This document shows positions 43,908-53,160 of a stretch of 64,000 nt of DNA, one piece after another. The stretch's first letter is position 1, and each line of letters opens with the position of its first letter. The stretch spans positions 62,001-126,000 of the forward strand of contig NZ_CAWUDI010000001.1 in NCBI RefSeq assembly GCF_963920925.1, in the 5' to 3' direction. Position numbers and translations under genes: made by a program. Below the pieces are notes generated by a model. It saw nothing but the letters and a program-made list of their open reading frames with translations. It ran no database searches and was not told the DNA's origin. Source of the stretch: Rivularia sp963920925 (GTDB lineage Bacteria > Cyanobacteriota > Cyanobacteriia > Cyanobacteriales > Nostocaceae).

Positions 43908-45629
43908 ATGGCTCGCATATATTCCCGGTGGTTTCACATTTTACTGCTTTTAGTTTGGCTAGTCATCGGAATTAGCTTGCGTTTGACTAATTTGTCTGGT
44001 AAATCTCCTTGGACTGATGAATTTTCGACTTTAGTATTTAGTTTGGGAAATAGTTTTTTAGGAGTACCTTTAAACCAAGCTATTACTATTAATACTTTGT
44101 TGCAACCGCTACAGCCAAATCCCTCAGCTGGTGTCAGCGATGTTTTAACTAATTTATTTAATGAAAGTAACCATCCGCCAATATATTTCGTATTGACTCA
44201 CTTGTGGTTGAAGTTATTTCCCACAAATGCAGGTTTAGTTTCTGTATGGGGTGCGCGTTTGCTGGCTGCAATATTCGGTGGATTATCAATTCCAGCAATA
44301 TTTGGTTTAAGCTGGTTGGCGTTTCGTTCCCGTTTGATAAGTCATTTAGCTGCTGCAATGATGGCAGTGTCGCCATTTGGTATTTTTTTAGCGCAAGAAG
44401 CCCGTCATTATACTTTAGCTATTCTGTGGGTTATAGCATCTCTTGCTTGTTTAATTATTACCTTACGTCATATAAAGAATCGCACTCAATTACCTATTAA
44501 TATCGCATTTTGTTGGGTAATAGTTAACGCTTTAGGTATTGCAACTCATTACTTTTTTGCTCTGACTCTTTGTGCCGAAGTTTTTGTTTTGATGTTTACG
44601 ATGTGGAAAGAGTGGAGAAACAAAAATACAGTAGTTGAACACACTTTTAGTTTTTTGAGTTCTCCGTGGAAACGTATTTATGCAGTTGCTCTTGGGACAT
44701 TTTTTGCGGGATTAATATGGATACCAATATTTATTAACAATAGTTACGGTGATGATTTAACCGATTGGATTCAAGGAGAGCGTGTTGGATTTGCTTGGAT
44801 TAGTCCAATTTTTCAAGCAATAGCCGCTTGGATTACAATGATTTCCTTATTACCAGTTGAAGCATCTCAATTAGCAGTGGTAATTGTTTCTGGATTGGGA
44901 ATGATTATTTTCTTTATTTGGTTAATACCGATTTTGATTCGTAGTTATAAAGTGCAGTTATCATCATCGGAAAATAAGTTAATAATTCAGGCATTATCTA
45001 GCTTTATTTTAGGAGCAATCACTTTATTTTTTATATTTACTTATTTTCTCGGAATTGACTTAACACGCGGTGCTAGATATAACTTTGTTTATTTTCCCGC
45101 AGTAATGGTTTTAGTAGGAGCTATTTTAGCAACAATTTGCGATAATAAAAGCGCAGAAAAGATTAGATGGGGAGTCACGGGTAAACAAGCAGTCGCGATA
45201 ATTTTGCTAATGGGATTTATTAGTTCAATTACCGTCGTTTGCAATTTAGGATATCAAAAATATTATCGTCCAGATTTATTTGTAAAATTAATCGAAAAAA
45301 CATCCCAAAACCCAGTACTTATCGCTACTACTCAAAAAACCCACGTTCAAATAGGGGAAACTATTGGAGTAGCCAGAGAATTTAAGCTTGCAGATTCAAA
45401 TCAAAACTTAAATCAAAACTTAAACGTAAGATTTCTACTTGCTCATCAAGATAAAGATAGAAAAGCCCCTACAATTACTTTGCAAAATACATTAAAAAGA
45501 TTATCACGACCAATTGATTTATGGCTGGTAAACTTTCACGCACCAGCAGAAGTTAATAACTGTATTGCAGACAATCGAGATTTACCAAGTATTGACGGTT
45601 ACGAATATAAGCTTTTTCACTGTGAATAA
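43908..45629 (+). CDS. GT39-like (PMT/ArnT type) integral membrane glycosyltransferase
   Basis: A 573-residue protein with about 11-12 membrane helices and the GT-C signature near the N-terminus, LTNLSGKSPWTDEFSTLVFS, where the DE acidic pair is catalytic. A second conserved segment is FGIFLAQEARHYTLAILW (the EARxY motif). The large terminal periplasmic tail (residues 460-573) is typical. It would transfer a sugar from a lipid phosphate donor, plausibly the product of the gene 84 bases upstream. The acceptor (glycan or protein) is unknown. Confidence 0.85.
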   Translation: MARIYSRWFHILLLLVWLVIGISLRLTNLSGKSPWTDEFSTLVFSLGNSFLGVPLNQAITINTLLQPLQPNPSAGVSDVLTNLFNESNHPPIYFVLTHLWLKLFPTNAGLVSVWGARLLAAIFGGLSIPAIFGLSWLAFRSRLISHLAAAMMAVSPFGIFLAQEARHYTLAILWVIASLACLIITLRHIKNRTQLPINIAFCWVIVNALGIATHYFFALTLCAEVFVLMFTMWKEWRNKNTVVEHTFSFLSSPWKRIYAVALGTFFAGLIWIPIFINNSYGDDLTDWIQGERVGFAWISPIFQAIAAWITMISLLPVEASQLAVVIVSGLGMIIFFIWLIPILIRSYKVQLSSSENKLIIQALSSFILGAITLFFIFTYFLGIDLTRGARYNFVYFPAVMVLVGAILATICDNKSAEKIRWGVTGKQAVAIILLMGFISSITVVCNLGYQKYYRPDLFVKLIEKTSQNPVLIATTQKTHVQIGETIGVAREFKLADSNQNLNQNLNVRFLLAHQDKDRKAPTITLQNTLKRLSRPIDLWLVNFHAPAEVNNCIADNRDLPSIDGYEYKLFHCE

Positions 45630-45659
45630 TTAGATTTGGGAATTGGTAATTAATCGTTG

Positions 45660-45849
45660 GTAGGTTGGGTTAGGCGCACAAAATATTTAATAAGTAACAA
45701 ATAATTTCCTGAAGCGTCGTAACCCAACATTGCATTGCTCGCTCGTATTTAATCATATCTATCTACAATCATGATGTTGGGTTACAACACGATTAATCTA
45801 GATTTTCGTTACAGATTCAATAAATTTTTTCGTGTGTAACCCAACCTAC
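45660..45849. mobile_element. Palindromic MITE-like element, family E, copy 2
   Basis: Starts GTAGGTTGGGTTAGGCGC and ends GTAACCCAACCTAC. The inner pair is GTAACCCAACAT and ATGTTGGGTTAC. This matches the layout of the copy at 12239-12422, while the AT-rich filling differs. Non-coding, in the spacer downstream of the glycosyltransferase pair. Confidence 0.75.
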
Positions 45850-45892
45850 TTATTAATTCCTACTTCCGAGAAACTAACTATTAATCCAAAAT

Positions 45893-46489
45893 CTAAAATC
45901 CTTTAACTCCTAACTCTGAAAAACCTGCCATTGTTCGCAAATTTGAACAACGAATCAATTCGATGAAGTTTAAAATAGAACGCTTTTCGATTTTTGCAAT
46001 GGTTTCGATTGCTTTTAAAAGATATTCTGCTGCTTCCGCTTCGCTATAACCTCGTCGCTGTACCAAACGAATCGCAGCCATATCAGCAGCAACTTCCGAC
46101 TCTTGAGAACGATTGTTGCGGTACATACGCAGAAGGGCGATCGCACTTAATCCACCAGCGGCAACTACTCCTACTGCATCACCTTGAGCCGCTTCTATCA
46201 AACCACCAAAAAGTCCAACTAACGCCACACCTTGATATATATTTGGTTTAAACCACTGTATTTCTGTTAACCAGCTAACAGTACGTAACAGTAATAAATC
46301 CCGTTGTTGCTTTGTCAGATTGCGCCACAAATCAAAGTTAATATATATAGGTCTTTCTCGATGCCAAGGTAATGGAAACGATGCATCAATTACTTTTGTT
46401 TGTTCCGGTTTACTAATTATTTTTATCGTATTCCTAGCTGAAGCAGGCATTAAATCTGACAAACGGCGAATTTCTACCTTTGGCTCCAT
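45893..46489 (-). CDS. DUF3318 protein
   Basis: A 198-residue protein of a cyanobacterium-specific family, recognised by MEPKVEIRRLSDLMPASARN, FPLPWHRERPIYINFDLWRN and RDLLLLRTVSWLTEIQWFKP. Two hydrophobic helices (VALVGLFGGLIEAAQGDAVG, VVAAGGLSAIALLRMY) suggest membrane attachment. The sequence EVAADMAAIRLVQRRGY near residue 130 recalls the metal-ligand helix of M48 peptidases, but no HEXXH motif is present. Function unknown. It is monocistronic, transcribed toward element family E. Confidence 0.8.
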   Translation of the reverse strand: MEPKVEIRRLSDLMPASARNTIKIISKPEQTKVIDASFPLPWHRERPIYINFDLWRNLTKQQRDLLLLRTVSWLTEIQWFKPNIYQGVALVGLFGGLIEAAQGDAVGVVAAGGLSAIALLRMYRNNRSQESEVAADMAAIRLVQRRGYSEAEAAEYLLKAIETIAKIEKRSILNFIELIRCSNLRTMAGFSELGVKGF

Positions 46490-46822
46490 AATTAAAAGTT
46501 GGTAATTGAGAATTGGGAATAGAAGTTTATGAGTATTTTTTTTCTTAATAGATACTTTTATTCAAACGTTATAGACTCGACTCAAGTAGTAATTATTAAG
46601 TCTATTTTTAACCAATCTAATTTATTTATTTATAGAAAAATACCCGCGCTCAACTATTTTGAGTCATTGAAAGGCTCGGTTGCAATCTCCAGCCGTTACA
46701 AATTCATTACTTACTAATTTTTTTGTCTTATCTGAAAATACTTAGCTGAAAATAGTAAAGTAAATAGAAGGCTTTCCTATGCCCAATGTTCAATCCCCAA
46801 TATTTACTAAGTATTAATTTTT
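46490..46822. other. Divergent AT-rich spacer
   Basis: About 330 bases between divergent DUF3318 and zinc-ribbon genes; promoters for both. No hairpin or RNA gene seen, and a 62-codon frame at 46529-46717 has low-complexity content and no ribosome binding site. Confidence 0.45.
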
Positions 46823-47074
46823 ATGGATGCTTTTGCTCCTGTAGCTCCCCAATGGACTTCTCAAGCCACTCATGCTTTTGAATTTTGCTGTCCTAAGTGT
46901 GGCTCAACCAGTCGTGAAGCCGAAAAGGTTTGGATAAATAGACGTTCCCCTGTAGTTACAGAAGGGTATCGTCGAAAATGGCAAGAATTTTATTACTGTA
47001 ACTGCTCTCATGTGTGGTGGGCTTGGAGTAACGATAGGCTACCTGCGGATAATTCCCAAAGAATGCCCGATTAA
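46823..47074 (+). CDS. Small zinc-ribbon-like protein
   Basis: An 83-residue protein. Two cysteine pairs, FCCPKCGSTSRE and YYCNCSHVWWAW, are spaced as in a zinc ribbon, with about 37 residues between. The rest is rich in Trp and Arg (WINRRSPVVTEGYRRKWQEF). It has an ATG start at 46823 and the next gene (Uma2) follows after 19 bases on the same strand with AAGGGAAAAA as its ribosome site, suggesting co-transcription. Function unknown; nucleic-acid or protein-binding adaptor is a guess from the fold. Confidence 0.75.
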   Translation: MDAFAPVAPQWTSQATHAFEFCCPKCGSTSREAEKVWINRRSPVVTEGYRRKWQEFYYCNCSHVWWAWSNDRLPADNSQRMPD

Positions 47075-47093
47075 TAAATACTAAAGGGAAAAA

Positions 47094-47720
47094 ATGACTC
47101 AAACACTACCTAAAATATTAACAGAAACCTTAATCACATTTGAAGATTTTGTCAAATTAGAAACGGGAGATAAGAGATATGAGTTACATAATGGGATACT
47201 TGTAGAAGTGGCTCAACCAATCGGGGAACATGAAAACGTTACAGGGTTTTTGATTAGAAAATTATTAGCCAAATTTGAAAATTTTGATTTACCTTACTTT
47301 ATTGCTCCCAAAGTATTAATAAAACCAATTGGTAAAAATTCTGGTTTTTTGCCCGATGTTCTAGTATTAGACAAGCGTAATTTAGCAAACGAGCCATTGT
47401 ATAGAAAGGAATCTACTGTTTCTCAAAGCGCAACAGTTCCATTAGTTGTAGAAGTGGTTAGTACAAATTGGCAAGACGACTACGCATTAAAGTTTGACGA
47501 GTACAGCGATATTGGCATACCCGAATACTGGATTGTTGATTATTTAGGTCTTGGTGGTAAAGAGTTTATTGGCAGTCCAAAAAAACCAACTTTTACTTTG
47601 TGTGAATTAGTAAATGGTCAGTATGTCAGAACTCCATTAACAAGTGGAGCCATTCAATCAAAAGTATTCCCTGAGTTAAATTTAACAGTGGAGCAAATTT
47701 TTGATGCTGCTAAATTTTAA
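47094..47720 (+). CDS. Uma2-family (DUF820) putative restriction endonuclease
   Basis: A 208-residue protein with the full Uma2 pattern: ITFEDFVKLETGDKRYELHN at the N-terminus, PKVLIKPIGKNSGFLPDVLV containing the first catalytic aspartate, PLVVEVVSTNWQDDYALKFD with the glutamate and a lysine, and IGIPEYWIVDYLGLGG. All positions expected of a PD-(D/E)XK site are present. It follows the zinc-ribbon gene closely and ends just before a family B element. Target unknown. Confidence 0.9.
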   Translation: MTQTLPKILTETLITFEDFVKLETGDKRYELHNGILVEVAQPIGEHENVTGFLIRKLLAKFENFDLPYFIAPKVLIKPIGKNSGFLPDVLVLDKRNLANEPLYRKESTVSQSATVPLVVEVVSTNWQDDYALKFDEYSDIGIPEYWIVDYLGLGGKEFIGSPKKPTFTLCELVNGQYVRTPLTSGAIQSKVFPELNLTVEQIFDAAKF

Positions 47721-47743
47721 GATGAATCTTCGTATATTTATAG

Positions 47744-47860
47744 ACAAGTGGGTCAAATTAAATATAAAACCTCACCCTGCCGTATCGCTTCCCTCTCCTT
47801 ACTAAGGAGAGGGATTGAGGGTGAGGTCTTATCTTATATTTAATTACACCTACCTACTTA
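47744..47860. mobile_element. MITE-like element, family B, copy 2 (without the nested insert)
   Basis: Left end AAGTGGGTCAAATTAAATA and right end ATTTAATTACACCTACCTAC are imperfect inverted repeats. Inside, ACCTCACCCTGCCG and GGGTGAGGT pair, as do CCCTCTCCTTA and TAAGGAGAGGG. It is nearly identical to the copy at 2655-2819 except that the 46-base insert is lacking, so this is the ancestral form. Confidence 0.78.
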
Positions 47861-47934
47861 CTAAAAAAGCAGGGAGCAGTAACTTACTTACTCCCTACTG
47901 TCTAGTTATTTTGAACTCTTTTATAGATATCGAT

Positions 47935-49545
47935 TTAGAACTTGAAGGTTGTACGTAATGTACCTACGTAAACAGTATCGTTATCGTTGTTGTGTTCGGG
48001 GTTGAAGATTACTAACAAGCCAGGAGTAACGGCGATGTTGTCGTTAAGCTTCATCTTGTAAAGACCTTCTAAGTGGTAAGAAGTATCTTCGTCTTTAGTA
48101 GCACCTGCAACACCACTGATTTGAGTCAATTTAGGTGGCTGACCGAAGATTAAACCCAAGGTATTACCCTTAGCACCAAAGTCTTTTATGCCGAGTGTAG
48201 CAGCCCAATACTCAACTTCTGAATCTCCAGTACCACTAGTTTCATCTGCATCAACAAAACCGTACCAACCACCAAGAGTTGTCTTTTTGTTGAGTTGTAA
48301 AGCAGCTTGTACACCGTAGTGGTTGGAGGTAGTTGCAACACCACTGCCAAAAGGTCTTCTAGCAGAATTGCCAGCTATGCTACTACCCGTGCTACCAGTA
48401 ACGTTAGTGTCACTGCCATCATCGAAACGACGCACGTAAGTTGCACCTATGTTCAAAGCTTTTATAGGCTGGATTTCTACCTGACCTAAGAAAGCATTGT
48501 TGCCATTGAAAATACCAGTCTCGGTGTCAGCTGGATTACCAGAGCTATAAGAACCGCTCAATTTAATCGGAGACTTCTTACCACCTAACACTGCTGTTAA
48601 ACCAGCGTCACCGCTCGCAGCACGGTAGATAGGGCTGAAACGTCCGTAACGAGAGATAGCACCACCACCACTGCTTTGGAACAAGGGGTTGAATACGTTG
48701 ACGTTTTCGTAGATATCAGCCTCATTAACGTCAAGCTTAGCCTTAACTCCTTTTACATTAAAGCTGTAGTTTAATTCGGTGAGGTCAAATGTGTTACCGT
48801 TATCACCATCAAAGCTCAAGCGAGACATTCTGGTGCCTGTTGCACCATTAAAATCGGGAGTGTTGCGAGCCTGTAAACGAACTCTCAAGTTGTCTTTACC
48901 AGTAAAGCTGGTATCAAAGTTCAAACGAGCGCGGTTTGTTAAGATTACGTTGTCTTCTACGTCATCTGAGCTACCATTAGCTTTCTCATCGCCAAAAGCA
49001 CCAGAAACTGCAAATACAACTTCACCGCTTAACTTAGCAGTAGTGGAGAACTGGTTAGCTTCCAATTGTGCAGTGCGGGACTCCACACTATCTACACGAC
49101 CGCGTAGAGTAGCTAATTCAGCACCATACTCTTCTTGCAAGCGCTTCAAGGTTTCCATGTCACCCGAACCAACTTGCTCGGTTGCGATCGCAATCAATTC
49201 GTTCATGCGATCTAAACAAGCGTTCAAACCAGCAGCGAATTCGTAACGGGTTAAAGCACGGTTTCCACGGAAGGTGCTGTTGGGATAACCAGCAATACAA
49301 CCGTAGCGCTCAACCAAAGATTGCAATGCTTGGAATGCCCAATCGGTGGGCTGTACGTCGGAAAACTGGGAAACGGATGTTACTTGACCAATGTTGTTAG
49401 ATTCCCCCGATAGCTCGGCAACAGAAGTGGTCTTTTCGGTTGCTTCACCAGCGAATGCGCCGTTAGCAGCGAAAAATGTTGCAGCAAGAACTACTGGACT
49501 TAACTTGAAAACGTTCCAGAAAAGCTTTGTCATTTTTTCTCTCAC
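47935..49545 (-). CDS. Iron-uptake-type porin (SLH-OprB), copy 1
   Basis: A 536-residue outer membrane porin. Signal peptide with MTKLFWNVFKLSPVVLAATF, cleavage near AFA-GEA. An SLH domain follows (SQFSDVQPTDWAFQALQSLV, RYGCIAGYPNSTFRGNRALT, RYEFAAGLNACLDRMNELIA), then a short coiled-coil (LKRLQEEYGAELATLRGRVD), then an OprB-like 16-stranded barrel ending in the C-terminal signature VYVGTLRTTFKF. In cyanobacteria this group serves peptidoglycan-linked outer membrane stability and inorganic ion (including iron) uptake. It is the downstream partner of a tandem paralogue at 50228; the two share the N-terminal 130 residues and the terminal 12 almost exactly. Confidence 0.92.
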   Translation of the reverse strand: MREKMTKLFWNVFKLSPVVLAATFFAANGAFAGEATEKTTSVAELSGESNNIGQVTSVSQFSDVQPTDWAFQALQSLVERYGCIAGYPNSTFRGNRALTRYEFAAGLNACLDRMNELIAIATEQVGSGDMETLKRLQEEYGAELATLRGRVDSVESRTAQLEANQFSTTAKLSGEVVFAVSGAFGDEKANGSSDDVEDNVILTNRARLNFDTSFTGKDNLRVRLQARNTPDFNGATGTRMSRLSFDGDNGNTFDLTELNYSFNVKGVKAKLDVNEADIYENVNVFNPLFQSSGGGAISRYGRFSPIYRAASGDAGLTAVLGGKKSPIKLSGSYSSGNPADTETGIFNGNNAFLGQVEIQPIKALNIGATYVRRFDDGSDTNVTGSTGSSIAGNSARRPFGSGVATTSNHYGVQAALQLNKKTTLGGWYGFVDADETSGTGDSEVEYWAATLGIKDFGAKGNTLGLIFGQPPKLTQISGVAGATKDEDTSYHLEGLYKMKLNDNIAVTPGLLVIFNPEHNNDNDTVYVGTLRTTFKF

Positions 49546-49849
49546 TCACACCTACCGTTTGGGGCAGCATCAAGTTATTCGTTTTTTATTTTACGAATAT
49601 TTACTGATGACTGTTGTGTTTAATTAAAATCTATATATAGTAGTTAAAACAAGTAAACTAATACACTTTTTGCAGATTTCTTCTTGTTTTTATATATTTT
49701 TGGTAGGTAATTATCGTTTATAGGTATATTAGCGTTCGTTTTCTATTTAAAGTTTTATAGCAGATTTTTTAATTTTTATTGGTATTTTTTATCACAATAC
49801 TTACTATATGTAGCGAGCTTATTTGAAGTTTACTTTTAAAAGTCAGTTT

Positions 49850-50059
49850 AAATTCACATCTTGCACGATTACCAACAACAGCCTTGGAATTTATTCCAAG
49901 GCTCACATACAAAGTCTTCTAAACAAGACTGAATAAGGCTTTTAGTGCGTTTTAACGTACTTTGTCTATTAGCCGCATCAATCAATTTCTCTGCGAGAAA
50001 GCCTCCGGCTTACAAGGCGGGAATTTAGGCTTAACAACAATGCTGCAAGATGTGAATTT
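49850..50059. repeat. Inverted-repeat-bounded unit with internal hairpin
   Basis: AAATTCACATCTTGCA at 49850-49865 and TGCAAGATGTGAATTT at 50044-50059 are perfect 16-base inverted repeats. Inside lie a perfect hairpin GCCTTGGAATTTATTCCAAG (around 49881) and a GC segment AAAGCCTCCGGCTT (around 50000). The whole may fold as one RNA, or it may be a small mobile element; neither is proven. Confidence 0.6.
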
Positions 50060-50079
50060 GAATTAACCCAAAATACTCA

Positions 50080-50110
50080 GAAGCCCGGTACCTTTAAGAT
50101 ACCGAGCTTC
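50080..50110. terminator. Hairpin between the porin genes
   Basis: GAAGCCCGGTA pairs with TACCGAGCTTC over 11 positions with one mismatch, loop CCTTTAAGA, followed by TTTG on the plus strand. It can work on either strand; its transcript is unclear. Confidence 0.5.
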
Positions 50111-50164
50111 TTTGTGTTAAAATTTCCGATTGGATTCAAGCTGCTGCTTTCTTTAAAGATAATC

Positions 50165-50192
50165 ACAAAAAAAGCCTGCAAAAACAGGCTTC
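50165..50192 (-). terminator. Terminator of the upstream porin gene
   Basis: On the reverse strand GCCTG-TTTTTG-CAGGC is followed by seven T. It starts 36 bases past the stop codon of the 535-residue porin and is well placed to end its transcript. Confidence 0.85.
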
Positions 50193-50227
50193 GTAAAGTT
50201 TATAAAATTAAAATTGCTCGCACCATC

Positions 50228-51835
50228 TTAGAATTTGAAAGTAGTACGAAGAGTACCTACATAAATGGTGTCGTTATCGTTATCATATTCTGGATTGAAA
50301 ATCACCAACACGCCAGGAGTAATAGCAATATTATCATTGATAGGCAATTTATAAAGCGCTTCTAAGTGATAAGAAGCATCTTCATCTTCACTATCAGCAA
50401 TATCATTACTGGTTACTCTAGGTGGTTGACCGAAGATCACACCAAGGGTACTACCTCTTGTTCCAAAGTCTCTGAAAGCCAACGCAGCAGCCCAGTAGAA
50501 CATTTCGGCATCCGCACCTTGATTTGGTCCGGTTTTGGCTGTTGCGTCTGAAAAACCAGCCCAACCAGAAAGAGCTATTTTAGAAGTGGGGCTTACTAAA
50601 GCTTGTACGCCGTAGTGGTTGGCAGTAGTTGCAACTTCACCAAAGGGCTGATTGGCAAGAATGCTACCTGTAGAATTAAATAAGCTAACGCCACCTTCTT
50701 GATTTTGATATCTACGAGCATAGGTAAGACCAAGACCAATGGCTTTACTTGGTTTGAAACTAACTTGACCGATGGCTGTATAATTACCGTCAAAAAGTCC
50801 ACGACCGGATGCGGGGTCGCTGTTTTCATCAGCCGTGTAAGCAACTGATGCGCTGATTGGAGATTTAGGAGCGAAGGTTAATGTTAAACCAGCACCACCA
50901 CCTTGACGGTATATAGGGCTAAAACGTCCGTAGCGAGAAATAGCACCGCTACCACTGCTTTCAAAGGCAGGGTTAAAAACTTCCATGTTGTCGTTAAATT
51001 CGGCATCGACGGCATCAATTTTCACCCGTAATGCATCGCTGAGTGGAAACTCATACCACATTTCACCAATATCAAAGTCGTTATCGTTATTTGAGTCAAA
51101 GCCCAAACGAGCCATGTCGGTACCTGTGACATTATCGTATCTGGTCACGTTTGCAGCTTCCAAGCGGACTCTTAATTTATCCTTCCCTGTAAAACTAGAA
51201 TCAAAGTTTAAACGTACCCTATTGCTAAAGGTTGTATTATCTGCACTACTTTCTAAGTCTGTATCACCAATAGCCTCGCCAAAAGCATCAGAGAAAGCGA
51301 ATATTACTTCACCACCTAATTTAGTAGTAGTCGAAAATTGATTTGCTTCTATTTCAGCGGTACGAGCTTCCAATGCATCTACCCTACCGCGCAAGGTTGC
51401 TAGCTCTGCACTAAATTCTTCTTGTAAACGTTGTAAAGTTGCTAAATCTTCTCTACTAACAATATTTGTCGTAGCCGCTGCAATCAGTTCGTTAACTCTA
51501 TCCAAACAAGCATTCAAACCAGCGGCAAATTCATAACGAGTTAAAGCGCGATTCCCCCGATATGTACCGTTAGGATAACCTGCTATACAACCATAACGCT
51601 CTACCAATGATTGCAATGCTTGAAATGCCCAATCTGTTGGCTGTACGTCAGAAAACTGCGATACTGATGTTACCTGAGCCATCGAATCTGTTTCTTCAGA
51701 TAACTCAGCAACAGGCGTTACTTGTTGGTTAACTTCTTCTGCAAATGCACTGTTAGCAGTAAAAACTGTAGCTGCTGCAATTACTGGACTTAGTTTCAGA
51801 ATATCCCAAATTAGTTTTCTCATCTTCTCACTCAC
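50228..51835 (-). CDS. Iron-uptake-type porin (SLH-OprB), copy 2
   Basis: A 535-residue paralogue of the next gene. Signal MRKLIWDILKLSPVIAAATV, SLH domain (SQFSDVQPTDWAFQALQSLV, RYGCIAGYPNGTYRGNRALT), coiled-coil (TLQRLQEEFSAELATLRGRV), then an OprB barrel ending IYVGTLRTTFKF. The middle of the barrel differs clearly from the paralogue (for example DDETMF-like loops are replaced with GPNQGADAEMFYWAAALAF), which suggests different pore selectivity. The gene order porin-porin-Crp on one strand is consistent with duplicated and regulated outer membrane channels. Confidence 0.92.
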   Translation of the reverse strand: MSEKMRKLIWDILKLSPVIAAATVFTANSAFAEEVNQQVTPVAELSEETDSMAQVTSVSQFSDVQPTDWAFQALQSLVERYGCIAGYPNGTYRGNRALTRYEFAAGLNACLDRVNELIAAATTNIVSREDLATLQRLQEEFSAELATLRGRVDALEARTAEIEANQFSTTTKLGGEVIFAFSDAFGEAIGDTDLESSADNTTFSNRVRLNFDSSFTGKDKLRVRLEAANVTRYDNVTGTDMARLGFDSNNDNDFDIGEMWYEFPLSDALRVKIDAVDAEFNDNMEVFNPAFESSGSGAISRYGRFSPIYRQGGGAGLTLTFAPKSPISASVAYTADENSDPASGRGLFDGNYTAIGQVSFKPSKAIGLGLTYARRYQNQEGGVSLFNSTGSILANQPFGEVATTANHYGVQALVSPTSKIALSGWAGFSDATAKTGPNQGADAEMFYWAAALAFRDFGTRGSTLGVIFGQPPRVTSNDIADSEDEDASYHLEALYKLPINDNIAITPGVLVIFNPEYDNDNDTIYVGTLRTTFKF

Positions 51836-52010
51836 ACCGGTAAAATTGTGCTTACACGTAAAATCATAAGTTTTACCCTTAAATTAAAAATTCTTATTTA
51901 ATAAAAATTAAGATTAAGTTTAAATTAAGGGATTCTACTTATGAATAAACAAGCTAATTCTACCAGAAAAAGGTTAAGTGGTTAACAGTATTAACCATTT
52001 AACAAGATGA

Positions 52011-52622
52011 TTATTTTCTACCATCTTTATTAGGTAAACGTATAATGATGCGACGTTTGTGACGCACCAAAACCTGCTCGTCTTCAAACTGTTGCAATAA
52101 ACGAGTTACGGTAACACGTGTTGTATTTAATACTTCTGCCATCTCTTGATGAGTAACGTTCAGGTCAATAAGTTTACCTTGTTCTACTTCACGACCGAAC
52201 TTTTCACTCAACCAAACTAAAAATTGCCACAAACGTAGCGAAATTGGTTTGCGATGTACTATACTAAGTAACTCCTCTGACTGTTGAATGTGAGAAACCA
52301 AGGCTTCAACGTCTTGATGCCACATTTGAGGTGGTAGAACGCTTACTTCAACGCTGGTTAGACATTCGATTTGGTAAGGCTTAACGGTTGTAAGTGGATA
52401 GCCAACCAAATCTCCCGGACCCCAGTAGCCTAGAGTGATGAATGCCCCATCTTCACTCCAGGTTAATGTCCGAACTGCACCGCGCTCGATTCTCCAAAGT
52501 ACGTCGTTACGTGGCGGAATTACTTCGCGACGAGTAAACAGTCTTTGTGGTAAGGAACTGCTAGTGTTATTGTTTGTGTTTTGTGAAAAACTGCTGTTTA
52601 CAGGACGATTTGTAGAATACAT
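52011..52622 (-). CDS. Crp/Fnr-family transcription regulator
   Basis: A 203-residue regulator. The N-terminal 30 residues are Asn/Ser/Gln-rich (SSFSQNTNNNTSSSLPQRLF). The middle keeps beta-roll features (WRIERGAVRTLTWSEDGAFI, LGYWGPGDLVGYPLTTVKPY). The HTH is VTHQEMAEVLNTTRVTVTRL, the same TTRVTVTRL-type recognition helix as Crp and NtcA. There is no clear cAMP-binding arginine, so the signal may not be a cyclic nucleotide. It lies just upstream of the two porins on the same strand (175-base gap to the first), so a role in regulating them is possible but not shown. Confidence 0.82.
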   Translation of the reverse strand: MYSTNRPVNSSFSQNTNNNTSSSLPQRLFTRREVIPPRNDVLWRIERGAVRTLTWSEDGAFITLGYWGPGDLVGYPLTTVKPYQIECLTSVEVSVLPPQMWHQDVEALVSHIQQSEELLSIVHRKPISLRLWQFLVWLSEKFGREVEQGKLIDLNVTHQEMAEVLNTTRVTVTRLLQQFEDEQVLVRHKRRIIIRLPNKDGRK

Positions 52623-53160
52623 TCTCTAAGATTCCTTTGTTGGTTAGATTTGTTTTTGCTTGAATTTAAAGCGGTCAAAGGTATCCAATAGATTTGCCAC
52701 CACCCTGTAAACATGGTCAAATCAAATTAGGATTTACTCATACAATTAGCGATTTGTATTCGCTCTCTTCTTTAGTAGATAGTTTTTGCTTGGCTCAGCC
52801 AAAAGGTAGATGAAGTGTCTCAAGGAACTCTGCTAAATTATAAATAATTCACGCTCCGAGTGTGCAGTTCATCCTATAATATGTCCGCTGAAAAAAGTAA
52901 TGCTGTTGGCTCCATAAAAAATATCGGAAGGCTACAAGTTATTAGCAGTAAAAATCTCAGAGATATAAAGTATATTTAGTCACTTTGGCATAAGCACAAC
53001 AGTTCCCATTATTACGTAAATTTGCTATTTTGTGTTTATGAGAGCGGATACAAATTTGCTTTATACTGAATTGCGAAATTCTCTCAAAAAAAAAATATGT
53101 GGTGTCTAGAATTACGCTGTAAATCATTCTAGAACAGTTGAGAATATTGAGCAACTAAGC
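52623..53160. other. Spacer between the Crp regulator and phoX
   Basis: About 540 AT-rich bases containing the regulator's promoter and the 3' end of phoX. There is no supported gene, and no tRNA or strong hairpin was seen. Confidence 0.5.

Larger units (their letters stand above)
49546..50227. other. Spacer between tandem porin genes
   Basis: About 680 bases carrying the promoter of the downstream porin, the terminator of the upstream porin and a 210-base inverted-repeat-bounded unit at 49850-50059. No gene. Confidence 0.55.

Noticed and set aside
46529..46717. 62-codon frame between DUF3318 and the zinc-ribbon gene
   Set aside because: Low complexity, no ribosome site, overlaps the divergent promoter region.
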